Shown: positions 11,563-21,520 of the stretch, in pieces
Position numbering within the stretch: the first letter of the stretch is position 1
How the letters are laid out: every line of letters starts with the position of its first letter
Source of the DNA: Anaeramoeba flamelloides
Taxonomy: Eukaryota > Metamonada > Anaeramoebidae
Assembly: GCA_027625915.1 (NCBI GenBank)
Contig: JANTQA010000075.1
Location: 930,001 to 994,000 of the forward strand
Direction of reading: 5' to 3'
DNA length: 64,000 bases
Notes under the pieces: generated by a model
Database searches by the model: none
Seen by the model: only the letters and a program-made list of their open reading frames with translations
What the model was told of the DNA's origin: nothing
Made by a program: the position numbers and the translations under genes

Positions 11563-14500
11563 ATGATCCACAAAAAGCATGGAGGAAATTATGATCAAAG
11601 AAAAGAAATTTTGGGAAAACAGTTTTACATTTGTAAGAACTGTTACAATTTGTGGAACTCCTGGAACAAATTTGGAAACCCACAAATTGAAACGTTTGAA
11701 AAGAGGGAAAACAATTTTGAAGATCCTTTCGAAAAGGATCTGACAGAAACAAGTACAAACTCCGATGATAGTGATTATGTTAATGAAAAGGAAGAAGAAA
11801 ATCAAGTCAATTGTGGCAATCTGACACACCAACCCTCATACAACGAAGAGGAATATCGTATATACCTTTTAACACAAGAGGCAAATGGGAAAGAACTTAG
11901 AACAAAAAATTTTGAAGTTGAAAGGGAACAAGAAAAAGAAAAGGAAAAGAAAAAGGCAAGAAAAAGAAAAAAAGGAGAAAACGAACGCCAACTTGAACAA
12001 ATGAAGAAAAAATTTCGGCACAATGAAGATCAAATAATCCGACAGAAATCTTTGGAAAATGGGAACGAACCATTAAAACCCACCATATACTCGGAATTAC
12101 TTACACCGCATTCAAATTATTTGGTTGATTCCAAACAAATGATCTTGCTGTTAAATAATCTTCATTGTCCTTGTGGTAGAAGAAAAGAATTAGAAGAATT
12201 GAAAGAAAATTATGGATCGTTTAGTGCAATTTTAAATTGTAAAAATTGCCCAATTAAACAATACAAAGACAATAAAGAAACCTTTTATTTTTCAAATAAA
12301 ATAGAAGGAATGGGTTCTAGGAAAGGGAGTGACACAAAGAATAAAGCACGTTTTCGAACAGAAAATGGACAGAGAAAAATAATTTCCTCTGTCTTAGCTG
12401 GGAATTTTTATGAAAACTATCGGGAACAAATGGAAATGTTGGGTGTTTATTATTTAAAAAAAAACGCTTATTACAAAACTATCGATATCTTAATTGAACA
12501 AACAAATTGTTTATTCCAAGATCATTTGAAAGAAAATAGATCAAAAATGGACCTACAGTCAGTTTCACTTTTAAGGCACAAACTTTCAACGAAATTTAAG
12601 GCACAAAAAAAATCTCAAATTAACGCACAAAATTCAGATTCTAGTAAAATAAATTGTAAAAATTAAAATTCCAAAAAATGTGCCTTAATTTGAGATTTAT
12701 TTTGTGCCTTAAATTTCGTTGAAAGTTTGTGCCTTAAAAGTGAAACTGACTGTAAATAATTTAACAATTTGTGTGGATGCTGGGTGGTCAAGTCGGCGCA
12801 ATGCTAATGAGTGTTGTTTTATTGTCATAGACAATAAAACAAAATTGTTATTTGATTTAATTGTAGTCACAAGGGATAATTTTTCAGGGGCGAGTGGGAA
12901 TATGGAAGCAGAGGGGGCAAGGATTTTTTGTTCCAAACACAGAGACTATATTAATTTAGTTGGAGTTGTTAAAGATGGGGACACAAAATTATCCAAAATA
13001 TTTTCAAGTGTTTGGCAAAGGGTAAAAATTTTAAAAGATCGCAACCATCTTTTAAAAAATGTTCGAAAAAATATTGAACAAAATTCAAAGTTTCGCTGCG
13101 TTAAAAAAATTAAAACAACTTTGACACAATGGATTAGATCAAAATCTGAAACGAGTTGGTCAAGTTTGGAATTAAAGATTTATATAGAAATGTCAATTTT
13201 TCATTATCTGAATAATCATTGTTGTTGTGAGCACCAGGGTAAATACACTGATAGATATAAATTCCCTGATTTGAACATAATTGATAAAAATTTTTTTATT
13301 AGAAAAAAAAAAAAACTTCAGGATTTAATTGAAGATTATTTAAAAATTCTAAAAAATAATATGAAAATTGTTGAAGATAAATTACAAATAAAAAAAATGA
13401 AGAAAGAAGATAAATTATATTGGATGGGTGTTTATGATGAAATTCGCTTGAAAAAAGATTTTTTTTTTTATCAAAAAAATTAAAATTATATCAAAATAAT
13501 ATTGAATTTGTCCAAGAATCTGAAATTGAAAATCGTGAATTATATTCTTTATCTCCACAATTGATTGAATTAAGTGATATAATTAATAAACTTTCTGATC
13601 GATCAGAAGAAATTTTTAAATCGGGTTCAACAAACAAATGTGAAAGTTTTATGAATTCGAGAACAAAGTTTGTTGAAAAGAGGTTTAATATAACAAAACA
13701 ATGGGGAATGAGATGCCAATTTTCAGCTTTGAACCGAGAATTGCCAGAATGGAAAACGATTTTAATGGAACAATTAGGGTTTCAAATAAATTTACCGCAA
13801 ATAATTTCACAACAAAAAAAAAATTTAGAAAAAAATTATGAAAAAAATAGACAAAATACAAAAGAATATAAATTACAAAGATTTAAAAGAAAACTAAAAA
13901 AAATATTCAAATAAAAAACAGAATAATTGAAGAAGGATATTATATTTTTAAAGATACATTAATAGATAAAAATATAAATAAAAACAAATTTTATTGTAGA
14001 TATGATTGTAGTACTTCATACAAAAACAAAAATATCACAACTAATCCACGAAATAATATTTCATAAAAGGGTGTTAGTTCCAATAGAACAAGACCAAATT
14101 GCCCAGAATATATTACAAACAAAAAAAAAAACTTTATCAGGTTCGGTCATATTTAAACTCAATTTTAATAAAATTAAAAGATAAAGTTTCAAAAAACAAT
14201 AAAACTGCAGACATATTAAATTTAAATAAAAAAAACGAAGCATTTATAAATCTCTCACTATACATCACTGAATTTGAAAAAACTTTTAAAATTAAAAAAA
14301 AAAATTCAAAGAACTAAAACATTGAATATTAATAAAGGTGAATTTAATGGGGATATTGAACTTTTTACTGAAGTCGATGAAAGTAACGAAATAATTGGTT
14401 TTGTTGAAGAGGATTTACAAAAAGAGGATAGTTATAATGAAAATGACATCAAAGAAATAGAGGAAATTTTAACAAGTGGTCGGAATATAATTCCTGATCT

Positions 14501-14603
14501 AATGGATGATGATGTTTTTGGGATATCTTTTGATAAAAGATTACCCATTTCTTTTACTGAGAATACTCTCTTATTTGAAATAGATAGAGAGAAAAATAAA
14601 TAA
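11563..14603 (+). pseudogene. Broken DDE transposase of the TTAA element
   Basis: Four main open segments are seen: 11563-12555, 12753-13483, about 13474-13914, and 14274-14603. The N-terminal part has a Cys pair (YICKNCYNLW) and a second cluster (CPCGRR...NCKNC). The catalytic core shows CVDAGWSSRRNANEC (first Asp), VVKDGDTKLSK (second Asp), DRNHLLKNVRK, and STNKCESFMNSR (likely Glu). This order matches Mutator/Kolobok-type transposases as I recall them. An acidic tail follows at 14340-14603. A Cys/His stretch in a different frame (KCIWHGKNC, about 11513) probably belongs to the N-terminus. The gene is split by a MITE at 12556-12752 and by a frame change at an 11-T run near 13459-13469, with further breaks near 11575 and after 13914. 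If some homopolymer breaks are sequencing errors, decay is milder than it looks. Confidence 0.75.
12556..12752 (+). mobile_element. Palindromic TA-flanked MITE R3, copy 1 (young)
   Basis: This is a 197-bp foldback whose two halves are nearly perfect complements. It begins CAGTCAGTTTCACTTTTAAG and ends with the complement. TA lies directly on both sides (12554-12555, 12753-12754), as expected for a Tc1/mariner-type insertion. It interrupts the transposase frame: taking the element out with one TA leaves the phase unchanged (ATGGACCTA then AATAATTTA). Diverged copies lie at 50753-50950 and 57416-57601. No transposase is encoded; a mariner-like source elsewhere in the genome is inferred. Confidence 0.93.
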
Positions 14604-15268
14604 AATTTACTGTTCTTCTTTTTTTTTGAAAATATATAGGGTAATGGAAATAGGTATATCTTTTTTCCTTCTTTTTAAAATCATTATTATTATTCTTTTA
14701 TTATATTTTTTGAAGAAACTCTCCATGAATATTTCTACATAAATATTCTATTATTTCTTTAAAAATAGAATATGGTCGTAGAAAGAATTGTTAATCCATA
14801 TAATTAACAATTTTTTCTGAAAGACCTATATTGTTAAATGTGTTTTAATTTTTTCTTATTTTTACTTGTTTTATTTTGTGTTATTTTGAGAGAGAAACAG
14901 TGAGAGAGACAAAGAGAAAAGAAAAAAAAATGAGTATTGCTTGATAGTTAATTCCCATTTTTACAATCTGAGTGGATCATTTTTAATTTGGCTTTTTAAA
15001 GTTAGAGAGTATATTTAAATCGTAAAAAAGATCAGGTTTTTTTGATGCAAGAAACCCGTGATGATTTTTCTTTTTCATTTTCCCGTTCCTGAACAAGGTG
15101 TTCGAGTTCACGTATCTCAAAATTTCTTTTTCATTTTTCAGAAAAAAAATGACCAAAAATGATTTTTTGATCCAAATTGGAGAATATTTCCAAGATCATT
15201 CTTTCCCTACTCGAATGATTTTAGGTCAAATGCTTTCAAGACTATTTGTTGAATTGCAAACGTAGTCC

Positions 15269-15950
15269 TTAAATAAACAAGAATCGTTTCAATTTTTAAA
15301 AAAAAAATTGTTTCGATTTCCGAATGATTAATCAAAAGAATAAAACAATTCAATTCCAAATAATATGAAGGCGACTATTGATGATTCCGAATAACACTTG
15401 AAAATTATTAAAAGAAAACCAAAATAGTCAACTTTCTCCGCAATTCTTCTCAAAAGAGATGAGAAGGGTGGGTTTGTTTGAATTGTGTTTTAAAAAACCA
15501 AATGAAATGATTTGTATGATACAAAAAATAAAAATCGATTCATTTCAAAAGAAATTACCTGAAATTGATATTCGGTTAGAATTTGACCAGTTTGAAACTA
15601 CATATGGTTCAATGAACTCTCGTTAAGTAATTTCATTTCAAGACTTTAAATCAATATAACTTTATTTTTCGATCAAGTAAAAGTTTTTTTTTTTCCCCAA
15701 AGCTTTTACTTTTTTTCTTTTTTCTTTTGATCCAAAAGAAGAACAAATACACAAAAATTTCTTTTGTGATTATTTTTTTGGTTTAGCTTTTGTTGACTTC
15801 GGCTTTAAAAATTAGAGAAAACGTCTCATTCGAAAATCAACTATAAAGCACATACACTTTCTTTTCATGAAGGTAGAGATTTAATTGCAAAAAATATTCA
15901 ATTTTTTTACCACTTTAGAAAATTCATTTTTTTTTTATTTATTCCATCCT
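15269..15950. other. Spacer upstream of the C2 gene
   Basis: This is AT-rich DNA between the transposon end and the C2 start codon. It should contain the C2 promoter, but no motif stands out. A T-rich stretch precedes the ATG. Confidence 0.5.
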
Positions 15951-17282
15951 ATGAGCAAACTTCATATTAAATTAATCGAAGCAAGAGGCTTGAAATCTGC
16001 AGATGTCGGTGGTAAATCAGATCCTTATTGTTCGGTTTCTATTAACGGAACAAAGCCATTCCACAAATCAAAAGTCATCAAGAAAACACTTGATCCTGTC
16101 TGGAATGAAACTTATACACTCACTATTAAAGATCCGTAAGTTTTTTAAAAATTATCTTTCTTTTTCTTTTTCTTTTTTCTCTTTTTCATTTTAAAAAAGA
16201 CCTTTTTTATTTCTTTGCAAAAAATAATTATTAAAACTGAATTTTCACGATTTTAACTTATTTGCTCTTTTCTTTTTAATCTGATCCTCTTCACAAAAAC
16301 TTGAAATTTAAAAAAAAAAAAATAGAGTTAAAGACAATTTAGTTGTTGCCATTTCTGATTGGGATAGAATTGGAAGTCACGATTTGCTTGGAATTGTTCG
16401 ATTCCCCGTTGCAGCCCTCATGGATAATCAACCAAAAGATGAATGGCATAACATTGAAGGTAAAAAAAAAAATTCAAAAGGAAAAGGAAAACTTCACTTA
16501 GTTTTACACTATGCACCAACGTAATTATTTTTTTTTTTCGCTTTTTTTTTTTTTTTTTTTTTTTTTTTGTTTCTTTATTATGAATCTTTTGATTTACAAA
16601 TGTACTCAACTCTTTATCTTATTCCAAAATTTGATCACTTATTCCTTTTGCTTTTTTTTTTTTTTTTAATAATAATGATAACAGTGGAACTCCTTTCCAA
16701 AAAAAAGTTGTCCAAAAGCAACAACAACAAAACAACATGACAAACCAAAACCAAATGATGGGACAACAACAAAATAACATGATGGGACAAAACAACATGA
16801 TGAACCAAAACAACCAAATGATGAATAATAACATGATGGGACAACAGAATAACATGATGGGACAACAGAACAACATGATGAACAACAACATGATGGGACA
16901 GCAAAATAACATGATGGGACAACAGAACAACATGATGGGACAAAATAATATGATGATGGGACAAAACAACATGATGAACCAACAAAACAACATGATGAAC
17001 CAACAAATGATGAACCAACAAAACATGGTTAACCAACAAATGCAATACCAACAAAACATGATGAACCAACAAATGATGCATCAACAGAACATGATGAACC
17101 AACAAAACAATATGATGATGGGCCAGCAAAATAACATGATGAACAACAACATGATGGGACAAAATAATATGATGATGGGCGGCCAAAAAATGAAAATGAG
17201 TAAAAAAGATAAGAAAAAAATGAAAAAAATGAAAAAAAAAGCAAAGAAGAACAAGAAGAAAGACAATTTTTCTCTCTTTTAA
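15951..17282 (+). CDS. C2-domain protein with Asn/Met/Gln-rich tail
   Basis: Three exons give a 325-residue protein: 15951-16135, 16326-16520 and 16685-17282. The introns (190 and 164 nt) start GTAAGT and GTAATT and end ATAG and ACAG, and the phases agree. Residues 1-127 form one C2 domain (MSKLHIKLIEARGLKSADVG...GKSDPYCSV...KTLDPVWNE...ISDWDRIGSHDLLG), with the aspartates of both calcium-binding loops present, so Ca2+-dependent phospholipid binding is likely. The rest is a repetitive NMMGQQN/NMMNQQ tract of about 150 residues, then a Lys-rich end (KMKKMKKKAKKNKKK). C2 proteins with low-complexity tails are common in amoebae. The tract could drive self-association and the basic end could bind acidic lipid or nucleic acid; both are inference. 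No transmembrane segment is seen. The start was chosen because the C2 fold begins at once and upstream codons are hydrophobic filler. Confidence 0.92.
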
Positions 17283-18040
17283 ATTAACATAAAAGTTAAA
17301 AAACAAAAACTGTTTTCGCAATTTTTAATTCTGGATTTTTTATTTATTTTCGCTTAAAACTTTGCCTGTTACCCTTTTAAAATTTCACTTTTTTTTTTTG
17401 ATTATTGATTTAATATTTTTTCTAATTACAATATTTGTTCTCCTTTCGATTTGTTGTTGTTTCCAAAATAAATATCCGATCAAAATTTTAATTTTTTTTT
17501 AATGATATTAGTGTTTTTTTTTTTTTTTTTTATAATAATCAAAATAAATAAAAAGATTTAATTAAGTGAACTGGTTTAATATTCATTCAATAAGCACACC
17601 ATTTAATTATAATTTTTTTTTTTTTTTTTATAAATTTGGTGCAATTTTTTTATTCTTCAAGTGGAGTGATGTTAATAATCGAATCTGATATTCTAATCTA
17701 GATATCACTTAAAGGGGTACATGCCAAAAATTATAACTTTATTTGTTTTTTAAAAAATTAACTAAACAAAAGAATGTTTGGATATGCGAGAAATATAAAA
17801 CTTAAAATATTAAGACATAAATTTTTGCACATGTCTAGTCATAAAAGAAATACCTAAAAAAAATTATTAAAATTTTTGAAAAAAAATAAAATGTAAAAAA
17901 ACAATTCTGTTAAAAATATCATTTGAAGGCCAAGTATATTTTCTTAATTTATTTAAGAAACCAAAGTTGCTCACAATAGAGATTTTTTAATAATATCTTT
18001 GTTCATTTTTAAAAAAAATTAAAAGTCTTAATTTTCTTAA
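17283..18040. other. 3' flank of the C2 gene and spacer
   Basis: Long T runs and AT-rich DNA follow the stop codon, including AATAAA at about 17467 that could serve as a poly(A) signal. No gene was found. Confidence 0.4.
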
Positions 18041-18727
18041 AGGTGGAGCCATTACAGCGAATTTTTTTTTCTGAAATGGAAAAAAACGTTTTCTTAATTT
18101 TATGAGGAACCAAATCCAATCAAAAATCAATAAACCTAGGATGTACGAATCAATCTCCCTAAAATCAACAATTAAAGAATAGGACATTTAGAGAAAAAAC
18201 GCCAAAGATTGACACTCAATTTCCAATTAGGATTGTTAGAATATATACTTTTGAAAACCACTATGTCAGTTTTGAAGTATTATTCTTTGGTACTTTTTGA
18301 GATCTAGGCGATTTTTTTTTTACTTTTTTTTTTCGTTTTTCAAATGAGTTATTTTTATGGTAAGAATATTACACAATCCATACTTGTCAAACATAGAGGG
18401 TTACAAAATGACCACAAATCGGATTAAATCGAATTAAATTAGTTACTCACTTCTTGAAAGCAAGTTTGTTTTAAAATTAAAGAAAAATATACACTTTGAA
18501 AATATAATTTGAGATAGGATGGTTTTTTTTTTAAATTTTGATTTTTTGAAATTGAGAATAATTTAAACTTATTTATGTTCGTTGAATTTTTGTCAAGGAT
18601 GATCCAATGAAATTTTTTTTTGTTAAATGAATTTTGTCACCAAAAGAAATACTATTTCACAATACCCTTTTTTGCCTCAGTTCACCCCTTGAGTATGGAG
18701 AAAATTCACGGTAAATAACTAGACACT
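18041..18727 (+). mobile_element. TIR element R2, copy 1 (older)
   Basis: This copy aligns along its length with 28289-28978 in the same orientation. Shared blocks include ctgaaatggaaaaaaac, ccaatcaaaaa.caa and actatgtcagttttgaagt. The terminal repeats are AGGTGGAGCCATTACAGCGA on the left and, on the right, a complement of GTCTAGTTATTTACCGTGAA. TTAA abuts the left end (18037-18040) but is not kept on the right. No transposase is encoded; the short reverse-strand frame at 17987-18187 is not conserved in the other copy. Confidence 0.8.
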
Positions 18728-19949
18728 TATTGTTAATTAGATTTTTTTGAAAATTATTTTCAAATTGACTTTAATTAAAAAAAAAAAAAAAAAAATGAAA
18801 ACAACAAAATTTAATTGAGTTAGAAAAAATAATTCTTGATCTAGTAATTGTAAATTTATTTTGATTAGAATCTAAACACCACTTCACTGAAGGGAACCAA
18901 ACTGAAAAAAATGTCTTATTATAATCAATAAAGCCTAATGATGTTTAAAAATAAAAGAAATACAAAACTTCATATTCAAGTCAATACTTATTAAAAAACA
19001 GCCCAAAAAAAAATTAATTTTTTTGGAAAAATAAAAAATGGAAAATAAAAATTTAGGTCACTTCCATTCTAACTTCCAGTTAAAAGCCCTTTAATTACTT
19101 TGTAAAATTATATTTTTCCAGAATAATATTTTTTAATAGTGAATATATTCACTTTAAAAGAAATTACAGAGGATCAATTTTCAGAAAGTTAATAAATATT
19201 TTGTAAATTTTTTTTTAATCGAATTGGATTTTGTGAAAAATAAAAAAATAAATTAATAATAGAAAAAAAAGTAAAATACAAAAAAAAAACCACAAAAAGA
19301 GAAAAAATGTTCATATTTAGAAAATTCAAAAGATATTTTAAAGAATAATGGATTGAACATACAGAAAGTCCTCGGTCTCTTCAATAAAAACAAGACCTTT
19401 TAACTGAAAAAGAGACAATCTTCAAAAAAACACATTTTTCTTTGATTTCCAAGTCCAGTTATTTATAACAGTTATGGTATCAAAAATTATTATTACAGAT
19501 GGGGGGGTTTAAATACACATAAAAGGGTGTTACAAGATCTAAAGAGCCAGAACAAACATATGTGAAGATTAATTAAAAAAATAATACACATGGGTGGATC
19601 TTTTGGAATTTTTAATATTTAAGTAGAGTATTTTCATTATTTAACTATCAAAAAGAAAAATTTTAGTTGATTTAAAAAAAAAATCCAACTAACTGAACAT
19701 GATTAAACACAATTATCATTAATTCATGATATTTCTGATACCAGAGTTATATAAATTATCACTCCTTAGATAAAAAGTAAAAAAAGAAAAGATTATTTAG
19801 ACAATGAAGGAAACTTATTAAAAATTAAATCATAACTATTATTGTTTTTTAATATGTTCAAGTATCAATTATGGTCTGATTTCTAATTCATTAAAATTTC
19901 TCTATTTCCTAATGACTGATTTCTTTTACTGTGTTCCTAACAATCAAAC
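18728..19949. other. Non-coding spacer
   Basis: AT-rich sequence with poly(A) runs and no recognisable gene or repeat. Confidence 0.5.
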
Positions 19950-20402
19950 CAATGTGCTCCCAACAACTATAATCCGTGTTTCAAAAAACCCTGCTTATTT
20001 TTTTTTCTTTTTCCAATGACATATCCAATTCACTCCACAGTAGTATACCTAAGTTTACAATCAATTTTGAAGACTAAACCCTTGATATTTCCAATAAAAT
20101 AGAATTTTGGAAATATAATTAGTTCAATTTTTTTGGTAATATTCTCAATTTTTTTTGAAAATTTTTGTGTTTTTTCAATAAAAAAAATTTTCTTAAAAAT
20201 TAACTCTATTTTTTGAGATAAATATTCAAATTTGATCTCACTTTTTTAGAATTTCTTTTTAAATAATAGAACTTTAAGAAACCTTAACCAAATTTATTTC
20301 TATTTTATTGTTGGTTTCTTGATCGGTTAAGGTATATGTCTTCGATAACAAAAAAAAAACACCTTTTTTATTATGATCAACACATGTTAAACTTTTCTGC
20401 AG
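19950..20402 (+). repeat. Dispersed repeat R7, copy 1
   Basis: This segment is homologous to 45600-46045 in the same orientation, at perhaps 70 percent identity by eye. Shared blocks include cctaagttta, caattttgaaga, actctattttttgaga, aactttaagaaa and gatcggtt. No frame is conserved between the copies, so it is not a gene. Its ends could not be fixed. Confidence 0.65.
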
Positions 20403-20413
20403 GCTTTATATTA

Positions 20414-20737
20414 ACAAAAGTAGGTTCAAAAAGCAGTTTTTCCATTGTTTTTTTTTTTCTGAAATTGGAATTTTAAGATTAAAATTCTTAATAGATTAAA
20501 GTATTGAATAATGTATTTTGATTTTTAGGTTACAATTAAAATATTGTTTTAACTTTTACTCAATTTTCTAAAAAAAAATTTTTTTAAAAGTTACAAATAA
20601 AACAAACCAAAAGATCTCAATTGAAAACCCACAAATCACATTTTCCATAGCCCTCCTTCTAATCCATTAGTCTTACACACTTAAAATTGGATTTCATAAA
20701 AAAAAAAAAAAAACTGCGTTTTTGAACCTACTTTTGT
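20414..20737. mobile_element. 324-bp TIR element
   Basis: The arms at 20414-20442 and 20711-20737 are inverted repeats sharing ACAAAAGTAGGTTCAAAAA followed by (c)GCAGTTTTT. The interior is AT-rich without a reading frame. It sits directly after repeat R7 copy 1, and R7 copy 2 lacks it. No clear target duplication was found. Confidence 0.8.
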
Positions 20738-21102
20738 GAAACCATACAAAGCACAGATCGATCATTTAGGATTCAAATTACTAAGTTCCCACACCATGAA
20801 CAAGATAATTTTTTTCAAATTTCCTGGAATTTAAAGCTTAAGTAGAATTTAGGAATATTATTTAATTTTATATTGGTGTAAATTTTAAAACTCTGAAAAT
20901 ATAATAATATTATTTTCGTTACTAAATAAGACATATTTTATAATTGATTTAAAGGGGTAGCTTTATTCGAAAGAAATACTAGAGTGGTATTAACTGATAC
21001 AATATTTCATTTGTGAATATGAAAATAACTTGTTCAACCTTGCGAATCCATTTTTCAAATTATAATGTATGGTTCTTTCGTTTATACAAAAAATTAAAAA
21101 TA

Positions 21103-21520
21103 ACTGACAGGGAAAAAAAGTTAAACAGGGTAGAATATTTCAGAACGATTTTTAATTGGAAACATTACTGAAAAGTAAAGTAAGATCAAATAATAGAAGA
21201 AACAAATTAAAGTTAAAGATTAATTCATTAAAATATTTTCAATCAAACAGACAAAAATAGAGGGATCTCCCTTGATTATCAAAATTGTAAAATGTATGTT
21301 TAGGAGATCTCAGAAATAGTTAATTTTTCCAACAACTTTTTAATTAAAAGAAAATACACAGGACAAATATAGGATTAAAAAAACTGTTATTGTTTTGAAT
21401 TTTGTTGTTAATTATTTATTTTTTCTTTTATTAATGGATCTTAATTTTAATAATCTGTTGTGTTTCCAATTAAAAATCGTTCTAAAATTTTTCCCTGTTT
21501 AACTTTTTTTCCCAAAGGTT
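21103..21520. mobile_element. 418-bp TIR element, mariner-like family R4 relative
   Basis: Inverted repeats of about 60 bp lie at both ends: left GGGAAAAAAAGTTAAACAGG at about 21109, then GATTTTTAATTGGAAACA, with the complement at 21460-21515. The inner part of the arms resembles the arms of 30980-31437 and 58318-58771 (TTTTTAATTGGGAACATTA). TA lies at the left border. No coding sequence is present. Confidence 0.8.

Larger units (their letters stand above)
10841..15268 (+). mobile_element. TTAA-flanked DNA transposon, Kolobok/Mutator-like, decayed
   Basis: A 4,428-bp element has a perfect 19-bp terminal inverted repeat: GACTACGTTTGCAATTCAA at 10842-10860 and its complement at 15249-15267. 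Both ends abut TTAA (10837-10840 and 15269-15272), which reads as the target duplication. TTAA duplication is known for piggyBac and Kolobok elements. The interior encodes a DDE-type transposase (see 11563-14603) whose motifs resemble the Mutator/Kolobok type rather than piggyBac. A 15-bp direct repeat (cacgtatctcaaaat) lies near both ends, at about 10986 and 15110, and could be a subterminal binding site. The element is inactive: the gene is split by a MITE and by several frame changes. The superfamily name is tentative; the borders are well supported. Confidence 0.8.

Noticed and set aside
11489-12023. Minus-strand frames over the transposase
   Set aside because: Phe/Ser/Leu-rich mirror of the Lys/Glu-rich coding strand.
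15885-15950. N-terminal extension of the C2 protein
   Set aside because: It has only a non-ATG start and a hydrophobic, T-run-encoded sequence; ATG 15951 starts directly at the C2 strand.
16619-17321. Long minus-strand reading frames opposite the C2 gene
   Set aside because: They are the complement of the NMMGQQ repeat; low-complexity HHVVLL/MLFC products with no family resemblance.
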